Part shown: piece after piece, positions 7,114 to 14,351 of the stretch
Layout: each line of letters begins with the position of its first letter
Position numbering within the stretch: position 1 is the stretch's first letter
Virus record (IMG/VR): IMGVR_UViG_3300028812_000221
Coordinates: 1-20,159 of that record
Length of the DNA stretch: 20,159 bases
Source: a virus
Direction: 5' to 3' (one strand)
The notes under the pieces: generated by a model
What the model saw: the letters and a program-made list of their open reading frames with translations, nothing else
Database searches by the model: none
Told to the model about the DNA's origin: nothing
Translations under genes and position numbers: made by a program

Positions 7114-7545
7114 ATGCCCCAGCTAGACAAGAAGCAAGCGAAGGAAGTCCAGGAAGTCGAGCCCACCGAGTTTCCGGTCCTGCCGATCGGGTTCTACTGG
7201 GCCAAGCTCCTCGACTGCAAGGTGTCCGACGCGCCCGGTGGATCCGGGTTCCACTACTGGATCTGGGAGTTCGGCGACCTGTCGAACGTCGAGACCAAGG
7301 AAACCGCCCCCGGCCGTCAGTGGATGAACACGAGCCTCAGCCCCAACGCCCAGTGGAAGCTGGCGGAGGTCTTCGAGGCGTTCGGCGTGTCCCCCGACAC
7401 GGACACCGACGAGCTGCTCGGCACCGAGATCGGGCTGTTCATCGGCCAGCGCGAGATCGAGCAGGGTCAGCGCAAGGGCCAGATCGGTAACCAGGTCGAG
7501 CGCGTCGTATCGCTCGATGAGATCAGCGAGGGCGCGGAAGCCTAG
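7114..7545 (+). CDS. DUF669-like, probable single-stranded-DNA-binding partner
   Basis: 143 residues with AGGAGGAAGAG ahead of ATG 7114. The order GFYWAKLLDCKVSD (residues 27-40), FHYWIWEFGDL, GRQWMNTSLSPNAQWKLAEVF and a C-terminal beta segment fits the DUF669 family, found beside Sak4-type ATPases in many phages and thought to be a diverged OB-fold single-strand binding protein. The gene follows the ATPase by 20 bases and is presumably co-transcribed from 6099. The C-terminus is acidic (LDEISEGAEA), as in SSB proteins that recruit partners. The binding activity is inferred from family and context. Confidence 0.75.
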   Translation: MPQLDKKQAKEVQEVEPTEFPVLPIGFYWAKLLDCKVSDAPGGSGFHYWIWEFGDLSNVETKETAPGRQWMNTSLSPNAQWKLAEVFEAFGVSPDTDTDELLGTEIGLFIGQREIEQGQRKGQIGNQVERVVSLDEISEGAEA

Positions 7546-7558
7546 CACCCTCTGAGTC

Positions 7559-7608
7559 GGGGATCCCGGGACTGCCGCCCACGGGGGGAGGTGGCTCCCG
7601 GGGTCCCC
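7559..7608 (+). promoter_or_regulatory. Large hairpin before the PrimPol gene
   Basis: GGGGATCCCGGGA (7559-7571) pairs with TCCCGGGGTCCCC (7596-7608) with one G-T pair, and the interior can add GCC/GGC and CCAC/GTGG pairs. There is no T-run after it, so it is more likely an attenuator, an mRNA-stability element or a processing site than an intrinsic terminator. Confidence 0.55.
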
Positions 7609-7632
7609 ACCCCTTCGCGATGGAGGCCCGCG

Positions 7633-9564
7633 TTGGACGAAGCTCTGGCAGGCGCACTAGAGGTCGCCAAGCTAGGAGCCCGAGTATTCCCGGTCTGGTC
7701 CCCGCGCGACGGCGCGTGCTCATGTAAGGCAGGGGGAGCATGCGAGTCGCCGGGTAAGCACCCGATCGAGGCGGGCTGGCAAAAGACCGCCACAACTTCA
7801 CCCGCCCGCATCAAGCGCTGGTACGAGACAACATTCCCCGGATGCAACTTCGGCTACCGTACCGATGACGTCGTGATCGTGGACGTCGATCCGCGCAATG
7901 GCGGCGAGCTAGGCGACCTGATCCAGGTTCTTCCCGGCACCCAATGGTTGGTTTCAACCGGGGGTGGCGGGTGGCACCTGGGATTCGCTCCGAACGGCCA
8001 CCAACCCAACGCCAAGATCGGGCCCGGCGTGGACCTCAAGGGTGAGGGCGGATTCGTCGTCGCGCCCGGCTCCCGTCATGCCTCTGGCATGAGCTACGCG
8101 TGGGATCCCGAGGCCCCGGAGGGCGCTCTCCCGATGTGGCCGGGTATCGATACCGCCCGGGGTGCCGTCGTGGTCCCCGGTGTCACGGGAGGCCCAGGAG
8201 AGGCCCAGGACGGGGCCCCCCGGACGGGCTGGATAGGCACCGTGTGGGGCGGCGTGGGAGAGGGCCAGCGCAACGACACGTGCGCCCGGCTGGCGGGCTA
8301 CCTCATTTCACATGGCCTCAGCACCGACATCGTTCTAACAATGATGCTCGACTGGGGCGAACGGTGTGACCCTCCGATGGCCGAGTACGAGATTCGGCGC
8401 ACGGTCCAATCGGTGGACAAGAAAGAACGCAGTAAAGCGCTCGAGCCGCAAACTGCCGCCGACCCGGACGCCGAGCGCGAGGCCAAGATCGCCGCCCGAA
8501 TGATCAGCATCGAGGTGGACACGGAGGCCCGACGCCGGATCAAGGCCGGTACGTTCGAAGAGCCGCCACCTGGTTTCCTCGTCGGAGACTTCATCGCCCA
8601 GCCCGACGATCCCGAGCCCTGGGCCGTCAAAGGACTCCTGCAGGCCGGAGGCAACGCCCTATTCGCCGCCCAGTACAAGGCGGGCAAGACCACCACGATG
8701 CTCAACCTCATGAAGAGCTTGGCCGACGGGACCCCGTTCCTGGGTCAAATCGAGGCCACCCTCAGTCCCGGACGACGCGTCGCATTCTTCAATTACGAGA
8801 TGACGGCAGATCAGTTCCGGGCCTGGGTCAGGGCCATCGGCATCCTCAACGTTGGAGCCTGCGCGGTACTCAATCTGCGCGGGGCCTCCCTCCATCTTGA
8901 GGAGCCGATGGCCCGGGCCTGGATCACCGAATGGCTCCGCGAGTGGAAGATCGAGCATTGGATCATCGACCCCTTCGCCCGTGCCTACGCTGGCGACGAG
9001 AATAGCAACACCGAGGCCAGCTATTTCACCGGAGTCCTGGACGACATCAAGGCCGACGCCGGTGTGGAGACAGCCTACCTCGCGGCCCACTTCGGCCGCC
9101 AATCCTTCGAGGAGGGAACGGAACATGTGCGGGGTGCTACGCGTCTGGACGATTGGGCCGACAGCCGTTGGATGCTTGTCCGAGGACGGGACTCCGATGA
9201 TCGTTATTTTTCCGCCCAGGGACGAGACGTGGATTTTGAAGAATCCCGCCTACAGTTCCACTACGAGACTCGCACCCTCTCGGTGGTCGGTGGATCCCGA
9301 CGAACCGCCAACCACGAACGAACCATGACGGTAGTGGAAAACCATCTGGCGTCCCTAACATCCCGATTCAGCGGCAACGAGCTACGGTCGCATCTGACCG
9401 GCAAGGCCCTGCGAGCGGAGATCGACGGCCGAGACGCGGAGATCGATGCAAGCCTACGTCAGCTCGTGGCGGCGGGCCACTTGAAGGTCGTCACCGGCCC
9501 CCACGGGGAGCGGTGGCATTATCCCTCGGATCATCCCGAGACGGCCCAGGAGTCGATGATCTAA
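7633..9564 (+). CDS. PrimPol-helicase fusion (primase/polymerase plus RecA-like ATPase)
   Basis: 643 residues from TTG 7633, chosen because GGAGG lies six bases upstream and the N-terminus then matches the family (ALEVAKLGARVFPVW). Residues 1-190 are a bifunctional primase/polymerase domain: C-x-C...PGKHP near 29-43, DVD metal site at 84-86, STGGGGWH with His115, and D134LK. Residues of about 335-560 are a RecA-like ATPase with a Walker A-like KAGKTT (Lys352) and Walker B HWIIDPFARAY (Asp446), as in RepA-like helicases. The last 90 residues look like a winged helix. It probably primes and unwinds phage DNA for the downstream polymerase. It is the normal length for such fusions. Confidence 0.87.
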   Translation: MDEALAGALEVAKLGARVFPVWSPRDGACSCKAGGACESPGKHPIEAGWQKTATTSPARIKRWYETTFPGCNFGYRTDDVVIVDVDPRNGGELGDLIQVLPGTQWLVSTGGGGWHLGFAPNGHQPNAKIGPGVDLKGEGGFVVAPGSRHASGMSYAWDPEAPEGALPMWPGIDTARGAVVVPGVTGGPGEAQDGAPRTGWIGTVWGGVGEGQRNDTCARLAGYLISHGLSTDIVLTMMLDWGERCDPPMAEYEIRRTVQSVDKKERSKALEPQTAADPDAEREAKIAARMISIEVDTEARRRIKAGTFEEPPPGFLVGDFIAQPDDPEPWAVKGLLQAGGNALFAAQYKAGKTTTMLNLMKSLADGTPFLGQIEATLSPGRRVAFFNYEMTADQFRAWVRAIGILNVGACAVLNLRGASLHLEEPMARAWITEWLREWKIEHWIIDPFARAYAGDENSNTEASYFTGVLDDIKADAGVETAYLAAHFGRQSFEEGTEHVRGATRLDDWADSRWMLVRGRDSDDRYFSAQGRDVDFEESRLQFHYETRTLSVVGGSRRTANHERTMTVVENHLASLTSRFSGNELRSHLTGKALRAEIDGRDAEIDASLRQLVAAGHLKVVTGPHGERWHYPSDHPETAQESMI

Positions 9565-9760
9565 TGCACAATTGTCAGACACAGTATTGCGCCGGCGGGG
9601 ATTACTCTCTCCTAATATCGTCCGATATCGGCCGGGGGTCGGCCGCCTATCCTACGCCCGCAGGATCGGCCCGACGACTCCTACGGAGTCGGGCCGAGCG
9701 GACGACCTATCCCCCTCTGTCAACCCCTCCGGGCGGGGCCGATATTATGGAGACGCAACT
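9565..9760 (+). promoter_or_regulatory. Hairpin-rich leader upstream of the DNA polymerase gene
   Basis: This 196-base gap holds several inverted repeats: CCGATATCGG (9622-9631); GGCCG-GGGGT-CGGCC (9630-9644); a bulged hairpin CGGCCC-GAC-GACTCC-TAC-GGAGTC-GGGCCG (9667-9696); and outer arms CTAATATCG (about 9612) and CGATATTAT (about 9739). TATTAT at 9743-9748 could be a -10 box, but no good -35 box lies at the right distance. A frame that extends the polymerase through this stretch encodes low-complexity residues and is not believed. Confidence 0.5.
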
Positions 9761-11575
9761 ATGACACGCGACGCCCGGGCCGGGCTGGCATTGCCCTGGG
9801 ACACATCAGGTCTGCTCGTGGCCGTGGACACCGAAACCACGGGCCTACACCCGGACCCCCCTGAAAACGCGCGGGTGTCGGTGGTGTCCCTTGCCTGGCG
9901 CGACTGGTCCGAACACTTCATCCGTCCGGCACGAGCCATGGCGCTGCCCTTCGAGTTCGGCCGGGGTACGGGGGGCCAGGCGACACTGGACCTAGAGCCC
10001 GACCCGAATCTGGGCCCCGAGGAGTGGCGGGTCTTGATGGAATGGCTGGCCCGCCAACGGCTGGTGTTTCAGGGGGGATCGTTCGACCTCATGATGCTGC
10101 ACGCCGGTACAGCTCGATTCGAGGGCTCGAGCCTTGAGGACGCGTGGTACTGGGACACGATCATCGGCAGTCGCGAGCTGGATCCGGCCGAGTCGGCCGA
10201 GTTGGGCGACATCGAGCGCAGACTAAACATCCTGGGGACGCAGGAGCGGGCCGACTGGCTCAACAGCAAGAAGCTGCGGGCGAGGGTGAACCTCATGGAG
10301 TGGGCGCGGGCGGCCGAGTACGCCACGGTAGACGCGGTGGTGACGCTGCACGCGGCAGAGCACCAGCTGGCCCGCTTCGGTCAGGGAGAGGGCTCCCGCG
10401 CCTCGATGGACCGGCTCCTGGCGCAGGGGCGCGAGCTGTTGCGGATCGAGCGCCGGGGCGTGGGGTACGACAGGCAGCGCTCCCTGGAAATCGCCGAGCA
10501 GATGAAGAAGGTCGAATCGTCGATGCGCGTGGGCCTGCCGTTCCGAGCGACGCCCGCCGGGGCCAAGCGCTACTTTTTCACAGAGCGGGGGTACGATCCG
10601 GCCGAGCGTACGGCGACGGGTCAGCCGAGGCTAGACGATCAAGAGGTGTCGCGTCTTGTGGCGTTGGGAGCGCCGTTCGCCCGCGAGTACCAGGAGCTGC
10701 GCTCGATCGAGGTCGCCCGGACCAAGTGGTACGAGAGCTATGCCGAGCATTGCGGGTGGGACGGGCGACTGCGCACGAAGTTCAGCCAGGCCAAGGTCAT
10801 CAGCGGACGGCTTAGCTCCACCCGCGTCAACCTACAGGCGATCCCGCACGACTACCAGCTCAAAGAGATCACGGAGCGGGGCTGGGAAACGCCGCGCCAG
10901 CTGTTCCGGGCCAGGGACGGAGCGCGGTTGTGGGAGCTGGATCTGAGCCAGGCGGAGCTGCGCGTGGCCGCCGTCGAGGCCGGGTGCACCTCGATGCTTG
11001 AACTGATCCGCGAGGGCGCAGACATCCACGGATCGGTCACGTCCGACCTATTCAACATCCAGCCCGAGCACCCCGACTGGGGCGAGAAGCGTCAGATCGG
11101 CAAGCGCGCGGACTTCGCATTCATCTTCGGCGTCGGGGCCGACACGTTCCAATTCGATCTCGCCAAGCTCACCGGCATCTGGCTGCCGATCGGTGAGTGC
11201 CAGTCGATCGTGGCCAAGTGGCGCAAGCTCTTCCCCGAGTACGGGCGGGCGATCAAGCGGTACATGGACCTCGCGGACCGGCGACAATGGATCCGGCTCG
11301 TGAACGGGCGGGTGCGGCACTTCGCCTCCTGGGAGGACCAGCACAAGGCGTTCAACCAGTACGTGCAGGGCTCGCTGGCGGAGCTGATGACCGACTGGTT
11401 GATCGAGGTCGGCAAACGGTGGCCCGGGCTGGTCCTGCTCACGATCCACGACTCGCTCGTGCTCGAAACGGCCGACGAGGCGCTGGTGCAAGAGGTCCGT
11501 CAACTGGGGGAGGAGCTGGGCACGAAGATGTTCAAGGTCCCGATGGTCGTAGACATGAAGGTGTGGGGGGAATGA
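9761..11575 (+). CDS. dpoZ: Family A DNA polymerase with 3'-5' exonuclease, candidate DpoZ
   Basis: 604 residues; ATG 9761 follows GGAGA at seven bases. The exonuclease domain has DTE (Asp23, Glu25), Asp109 in GGSFDLMM and Tyr187-x3-Asp191. Polymerase motif A is ELDLSQAELR (Asp394), motif B is Arg444-x3-Lys448-x7-Phe456-Gly457, with Phe where Pol I has Tyr766, and motif C is HDS at 563-565 rather than the common HDE. It lacks a 5' nuclease domain, as usual for phages. Proximity to the PurZ homologue suggests a DpoZ enzyme that prefers dZTP over dATP; that preference is inference and cannot be read from the motifs. The stop overlaps ATG 11572 of the resolvase. Confidence 0.88.
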   Translation: MTRDARAGLALPWDTSGLLVAVDTETTGLHPDPPENARVSVVSLAWRDWSEHFIRPARAMALPFEFGRGTGGQATLDLEPDPNLGPEEWRVLMEWLARQRLVFQGGSFDLMMLHAGTARFEGSSLEDAWYWDTIIGSRELDPAESAELGDIERRLNILGTQERADWLNSKKLRARVNLMEWARAAEYATVDAVVTLHAAEHQLARFGQGEGSRASMDRLLAQGRELLRIERRGVGYDRQRSLEIAEQMKKVESSMRVGLPFRATPAGAKRYFFTERGYDPAERTATGQPRLDDQEVSRLVALGAPFAREYQELRSIEVARTKWYESYAEHCGWDGRLRTKFSQAKVISGRLSSTRVNLQAIPHDYQLKEITERGWETPRQLFRARDGARLWELDLSQAELRVAAVEAGCTSMLELIREGADIHGSVTSDLFNIQPEHPDWGEKRQIGKRADFAFIFGVGADTFQFDLAKLTGIWLPIGECQSIVAKWRKLFPEYGRAIKRYMDLADRRQWIRLVNGRVRHFASWEDQHKAFNQYVQGSLAELMTDWLIEVGKRWPGLVLLTIHDSLVLETADEALVQEVRQLGEELGTKMFKVPMVVDMKVWGE

Positions 11576-12105
11576 CGAAGCCACGGGGAGACTCGGCCAA
11601 GCGCCGGAGCGGCGGTGCGTTCAACCTCCGACTCGACGTCCCCGGGGATCTAGTGCGGGAGGTGCTCGCGATCGACCCGGGAGCGGCCCGCACCAGCAAG
11701 ACGAACGGGTACTCGCATTGGATCCGGGACAACGGCACGGATCAGTTCGTTCAAGTCGCAGTCGGGTCAACCGGCGTTCTCGAAGCGATCATGATGTTGA
11801 GCGAGTGGGCGAGGCGCAACCGAGGTCAGGGAGTGGCGGTAGTTGAGGAGTTCAGGCTCTATCCGCACCTGCTGGCGGATCAAGGTTTGACGCAGGTAGC
11901 CACCGCGCAGGTGATCGGCGCAATGCAATGGGAGCTGCACCGGCTCGATTGGCCCGTGCCGATGATCATGCAGGGAGCGCACATCAAGAAAGCTGCCCAA
12001 CGGGCGATGGACGAGGCGGCGATCGAGGCCCAAGGGACGAACCAGCACGCCCGAGACGCGGAGATGCACGGATGGTACTGGATCCTCAAAAAGTGGCGCC
12101 ATTGA
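11572..12105 (+). CDS. RuvC-like Holliday junction resolvase
   Basis: 177 residues, ATG 11572 overlapping the polymerase stop. The RNase H-like core is visible: VLAIDPG with Asp35, then GYSHW, acidic VAVVEEFRLYP with Glu92/Glu93, QVIGAMQW, and the final NQHARDAEMHG with Asp162 in the place of the last metal ligand. This is the arrangement of the RuvC-like endonucleases common in actinophages, which resolve branched replication and recombination DNA before packaging. The first 20 residues are basic and may contact DNA. The TGA stop lies inside the -35 box of the next promoter. Confidence 0.82.
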   Translation: MTKPRGDSAKRRSGGAFNLRLDVPGDLVREVLAIDPGAARTSKTNGYSHWIRDNGTDQFVQVAVGSTGVLEAIMMLSEWARRNRGQGVAVVEEFRLYPHLLADQGLTQVATAQVIGAMQWELHRLDWPVPMIMQGAHIKKAAQRAMDEAAIEAQGTNQHARDAEMHGWYWILKKWRH

Positions 12106-12131
12106 CAGGCCACTAACCGGCGTGCTAGGAT
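12102..12131 (+). promoter_or_regulatory. Promoter of the PurZ operon
   Basis: TTGACA (12102-12107), an 18-base spacer and TAGGAT (12126-12131). The stop codon of the resolvase gene lies within the -35 box. It should drive genes 12168 through at least 14998. Confidence 0.85.
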
Positions 12132-12167
12132 GCGCTCACACGATGGACGACGGAGGAGGTGAGACAG

Positions 12168-12596
12168 ATGACGGGATTCGCGATCATCGACGACGCTTGG
12201 GAGCTGGACGACCTCATGGAGGTCAACAGCATCCGGTATTCGGCGAAGCTCAGTGACGGCAGCACGCTCGCAGCCTTCGACGGGAACATTCCCGTAGGGG
12301 GAAGTGACGTCCGGATCTTCACCGAGTACGAGGCACCGGCCGCGTTCTGGCCGTGGCGTGCGTTCCCGAAGCGGGCGATCGGGACGGAGGAGGACGTGGA
12401 ACACCTCACGTTCAGCCTCATGTCGATCGACCTGCTCGACACGCTGGCGGCGGCCGACCCGGAAGGGAAGGCGGCCGTGGTCGTAGTGAACGAGGACATG
12501 CTCCTCGTGGAGGCCCGCGACTGGACGCCGCCTATGGCAACGTGGACGGCGACGGTCAAAGAATTCCGGGACGCTCGGCAGCCGGTCCCGGCGTAG
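12168..12596 (+). CDS. Unknown acidic protein, first gene of the PurZ operon
   Basis: 142 residues from ATG 12168, eight bases after GGAGGAGG; GTG 12159 is in frame but overlaps the ribosome site. The sequence alternates short hydrophobic strands and turns (FAIIDDAWELDDLMEV, LAAFDGNIPVGGSDVRIF, AAVVVVNEDMLLVEARDW), which suggests a compact alpha/beta or beta fold, and it is acidic overall. No catalytic motif is recognised. As the first gene of the transcript containing the Z-DNA enzymes, it may take part in nucleotide metabolism or its control, but this rests on position only. Confidence 0.7.
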   Translation: MTGFAIIDDAWELDDLMEVNSIRYSAKLSDGSTLAAFDGNIPVGGSDVRIFTEYEAPAAFWPWRAFPKRAIGTEEDVEHLTFSLMSIDLLDTLAAADPEGKAAVVVVNEDMLLVEARDWTPPMATWTATVKEFRDARQPVPA

Positions 12597-12628
12597 GGGT
12601 AGATCCGCAAGACTACCCTGCGGGAGCG

Positions 12629-12650
12629 CCGGGGGGCGACGGCCCCCCGG
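12629..12650 (+). promoter_or_regulatory. Strong GC hairpin inside the PurZ operon
   Basis: CCGGGGGGC (12629-12637), loop GACG and GCCCCCCGG (12642-12650) give a perfect 9-bp stem 33 bases after the stop of the upstream gene. No T-run follows, so partial termination, RNA processing or mRNA protection are all possible. Confidence 0.55.
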
Positions 12651-12677
12651 TCAACCCGTCGAACGAGAGGATGGAAG

Positions 12678-12905
12678 ATGAGCGATCTGATGGACGATCG
12701 ACGCAAGGTCCTGGACGACGGGTACAAGGCCATCCGGGCTTTGGAGACGTTGGGACTGGACACGGAGGCTCTACACAAGGTGATCGAGCTGGGCTGGGAG
12801 ATGGAGTCGATCCTGCAATTCCGCAATCTGGAAGACACGCTGGATCGGATCGAGCGTCTCCGACAGGACCGGGCCGAGGCCTTAAGGGAGGCAGCCCGTG
12901 GGTAA
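12678..12905 (+). CDS. Small helical protein upstream of PurZ
   Basis: 75 residues from ATG 12678, with GAGAGGATGGAAG upstream, to TAA 12903-12905, overlapping the PurZ start by eight bases. It is almost entirely charged heptad-like helix (RRKVLDDGYKAIRALETLG, FRNLEDTLDRIERLRQDRAEALREA), consistent with a small coiled-coil or helical-bundle protein. No family is recognised. Overlap with PurZ means the two are translationally coupled, so it could be a partner or regulator of that enzyme. Confidence 0.7.
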   Translation: MSDLMDDRRKVLDDGYKAIRALETLGLDTEALHKVIELGWEMESILQFRNLEDTLDRIERLRQDRAEALREAARG

Positions 12906-13968
12906 GCTGCAAGTGATCGTGGGGGGGCAGTTCGGGTCCGAGGCTAAGGGCGCAGTCGCGGCCCATCTCGCCCGGACCGAGGAAAAGCACGTGATGGCGA
13001 TTCGCATCGGGGGACCGAACGCGGGCCACACGGCGTACGACGAGCAGGGCCAGCGCCACGCGCTGAGGCAGCTGCCGGTTGCGGCGGTCGTGCCGCACCG
13101 CTCCATCTCCGAGCCCATCCTGGCGATCGGGGCGGGGTCTGAGGTGGACATGGACGTGCTGGCGGCCGAGATTCGCGAGGTCCAAGCGATCCGGGATCCG
13201 TGGCTCGTGATCGACAGCCAGGCCACCATCTTGAACAACGCCCACGCCGAGCAGGAGGAACACGACCGGCTGCGAGATCGGATTGGCTCGACCAGCAAGG
13301 GAATCGGGGCCGCACGCGCCGCCCGCCTCATGCGAACCGCTCACCTGTTCGATCGAGACACCGAGGTAGGGGCCCCGCCCGAGTACAAGATGGCGGATGG
13401 TGTGAACGTCGCGCACTACGCGATCCAGCACATGCTGGCGGGCGGCACGGTTCAGATCGAGGGGACGCAGGGGTTCGGGCTGGGGCTGCACGCCGGGTAC
13501 TACCCGTTTTGCACCAGCGGGGACTGCCGGGCGGTGGACTTCCTGGCCCAGGCGGGGCTTAGCCCGTGGCACCCGGCCGTCACCGAGTTCGAAGTGTGGA
13601 TCGTGTACCGGCCGTTCCCGATTCGGGTGGCAGGCAACAGCGGGCCTCTGCTGGGCGAAACGACGTGGGCCGCGCTGGGACTGCCCGAGGAGCGGACCAC
13701 GGTCACGAACAAGGTTCGCCGGGTGGGGGCGTGGGACGAGAAGCTGGCGCAGCAGGCCATGATTGCGAACGGTGGCACGACTCCCGCCGTGCATCTGGCT
13801 CTGACCATGTTCGATCACGTCGCACCCGACGTCATCGGTACGACCGACGAGCGCGACCTCTTGCCCCAAGACTTCATGACGCTCCGCCAGTACGAACGGC
13901 CGCTGGGGCGGGCATTTGAGTTGATCGGCACCGGGCCACAGACCATGATCGATCGGAGGGGAGAATGA
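12898..13968 (+). CDS. purZ: PurZ-type adenylosuccinate synthetase homologue (Z-DNA precursor synthesis)
   Basis: 356 residues from GTG 12898, six bases after GGGAGG; PurA enzymes have about 430. The nucleotide loop GGQFGSEAKG (residues 9-18) has Ser14 where PurA has its catalytic Asp, and Ala16 where PurA has Gly. GGPNAGHT with His44, GSTSKGIG (130-137), the EGTQG...YYPFCTS block (188-207) and NKVRRVGAW (271-279) match the rest of the PurA/PurZ fold. Loss of that Asp together with the short length are the described marks of phage PurZ, which joins dGMP and aspartate to form the precursor of 2-aminoadenine; host PurB and kinases finish dZTP. Substrate use here is inferred. Confidence 0.88.
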   Translation: MGKLQVIVGGQFGSEAKGAVAAHLARTEEKHVMAIRIGGPNAGHTAYDEQGQRHALRQLPVAAVVPHRSISEPILAIGAGSEVDMDVLAAEIREVQAIRDPWLVIDSQATILNNAHAEQEEHDRLRDRIGSTSKGIGAARAARLMRTAHLFDRDTEVGAPPEYKMADGVNVAHYAIQHMLAGGTVQIEGTQGFGLGLHAGYYPFCTSGDCRAVDFLAQAGLSPWHPAVTEFEVWIVYRPFPIRVAGNSGPLLGETTWAALGLPEERTTVTNKVRRVGAWDEKLAQQAMIANGGTTPAVHLALTMFDHVAPDVIGTTDERDLLPQDFMTLRQYERPLGRAFELIGTGPQTMIDRRGE

Positions 13969-14351
13969 TTCCGGAGGGATACGCGTCCCCGGAGGACGTG
14001 ATGTCGGCGTTGCGGCAGTCGGTGGATCGGGAGAACGAGCGCCCGTCGCTGCAGCTGGCCGCGTGGTGGGACGAGACAGCGGACGACGACCTCAAGGCCG
14101 TGATGCCGAAGGTGGACGAGTACACGGCCCTCGACCTTGAGATCATGGGCGACGTGCTCGAACGATGGGGCATCGCCGCCAAGGGCGGGGGCCAAGAGGC
14201 CGCGTGCATGTGGTATCTCCTGGGCAAAGTCGCCCGCGCGGTGGCGGCCTATCGCGAAGGGCGCGAGCCGTCCGAAGACACGCTGCACGACATCACTGTG
14301 TACTCGATGATGGCGCGTCGGATCCGGGAGGTGGGACGGTGGCCAAGCTGA
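13965..14351 (+). CDS. Conserved small helical phage protein, possibly MazG-like
   Basis: 128 residues from ATG 13965, coupled by ATGA to the PurZ stop. It is helical throughout. The C-terminal block WYLLGKVARAVAAYREGREPSEDTLHD is written here only in part; it continues ITVYSMMARRI and resembles actinophage proteins of unknown role, with a Gly-Lys-x-Ala-Arg helix and a His-Asp before the last helix. The acidic positions and helix spacing recall all-alpha NTP pyrophosphatases (MazG/DUF1599-like), but I cannot establish homology. Its place between PurZ and the MazG-like fusion makes a role in dNTP handling worth testing. It overlaps the next gene by 13 bases. Confidence 0.75.
   Translation: MIPEGYASPEDVMSALRQSVDRENERPSLQLAAWWDETADDDLKAVMPKVDEYTALDLEIMGDVLERWGIAAKGGGQEAACMWYLLGKVARAVAAYREGREPSEDTLHDITVYSMMARRIREVGRWPS

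Noticed and set aside
9572-9760. Extension of the polymerase frame to base 9572
   Set aside because: The added 63 residues are low-complexity and come from hairpin-rich DNA; ATG 9761 has a ribosome site and gives a normal exonuclease N-terminus.
12613-13869. 418-codon minus-strand frame opposite PurZ
   Set aside because: It is the shadow of the purZ codon pattern; the plus-strand protein is clearly homologous to a known family.
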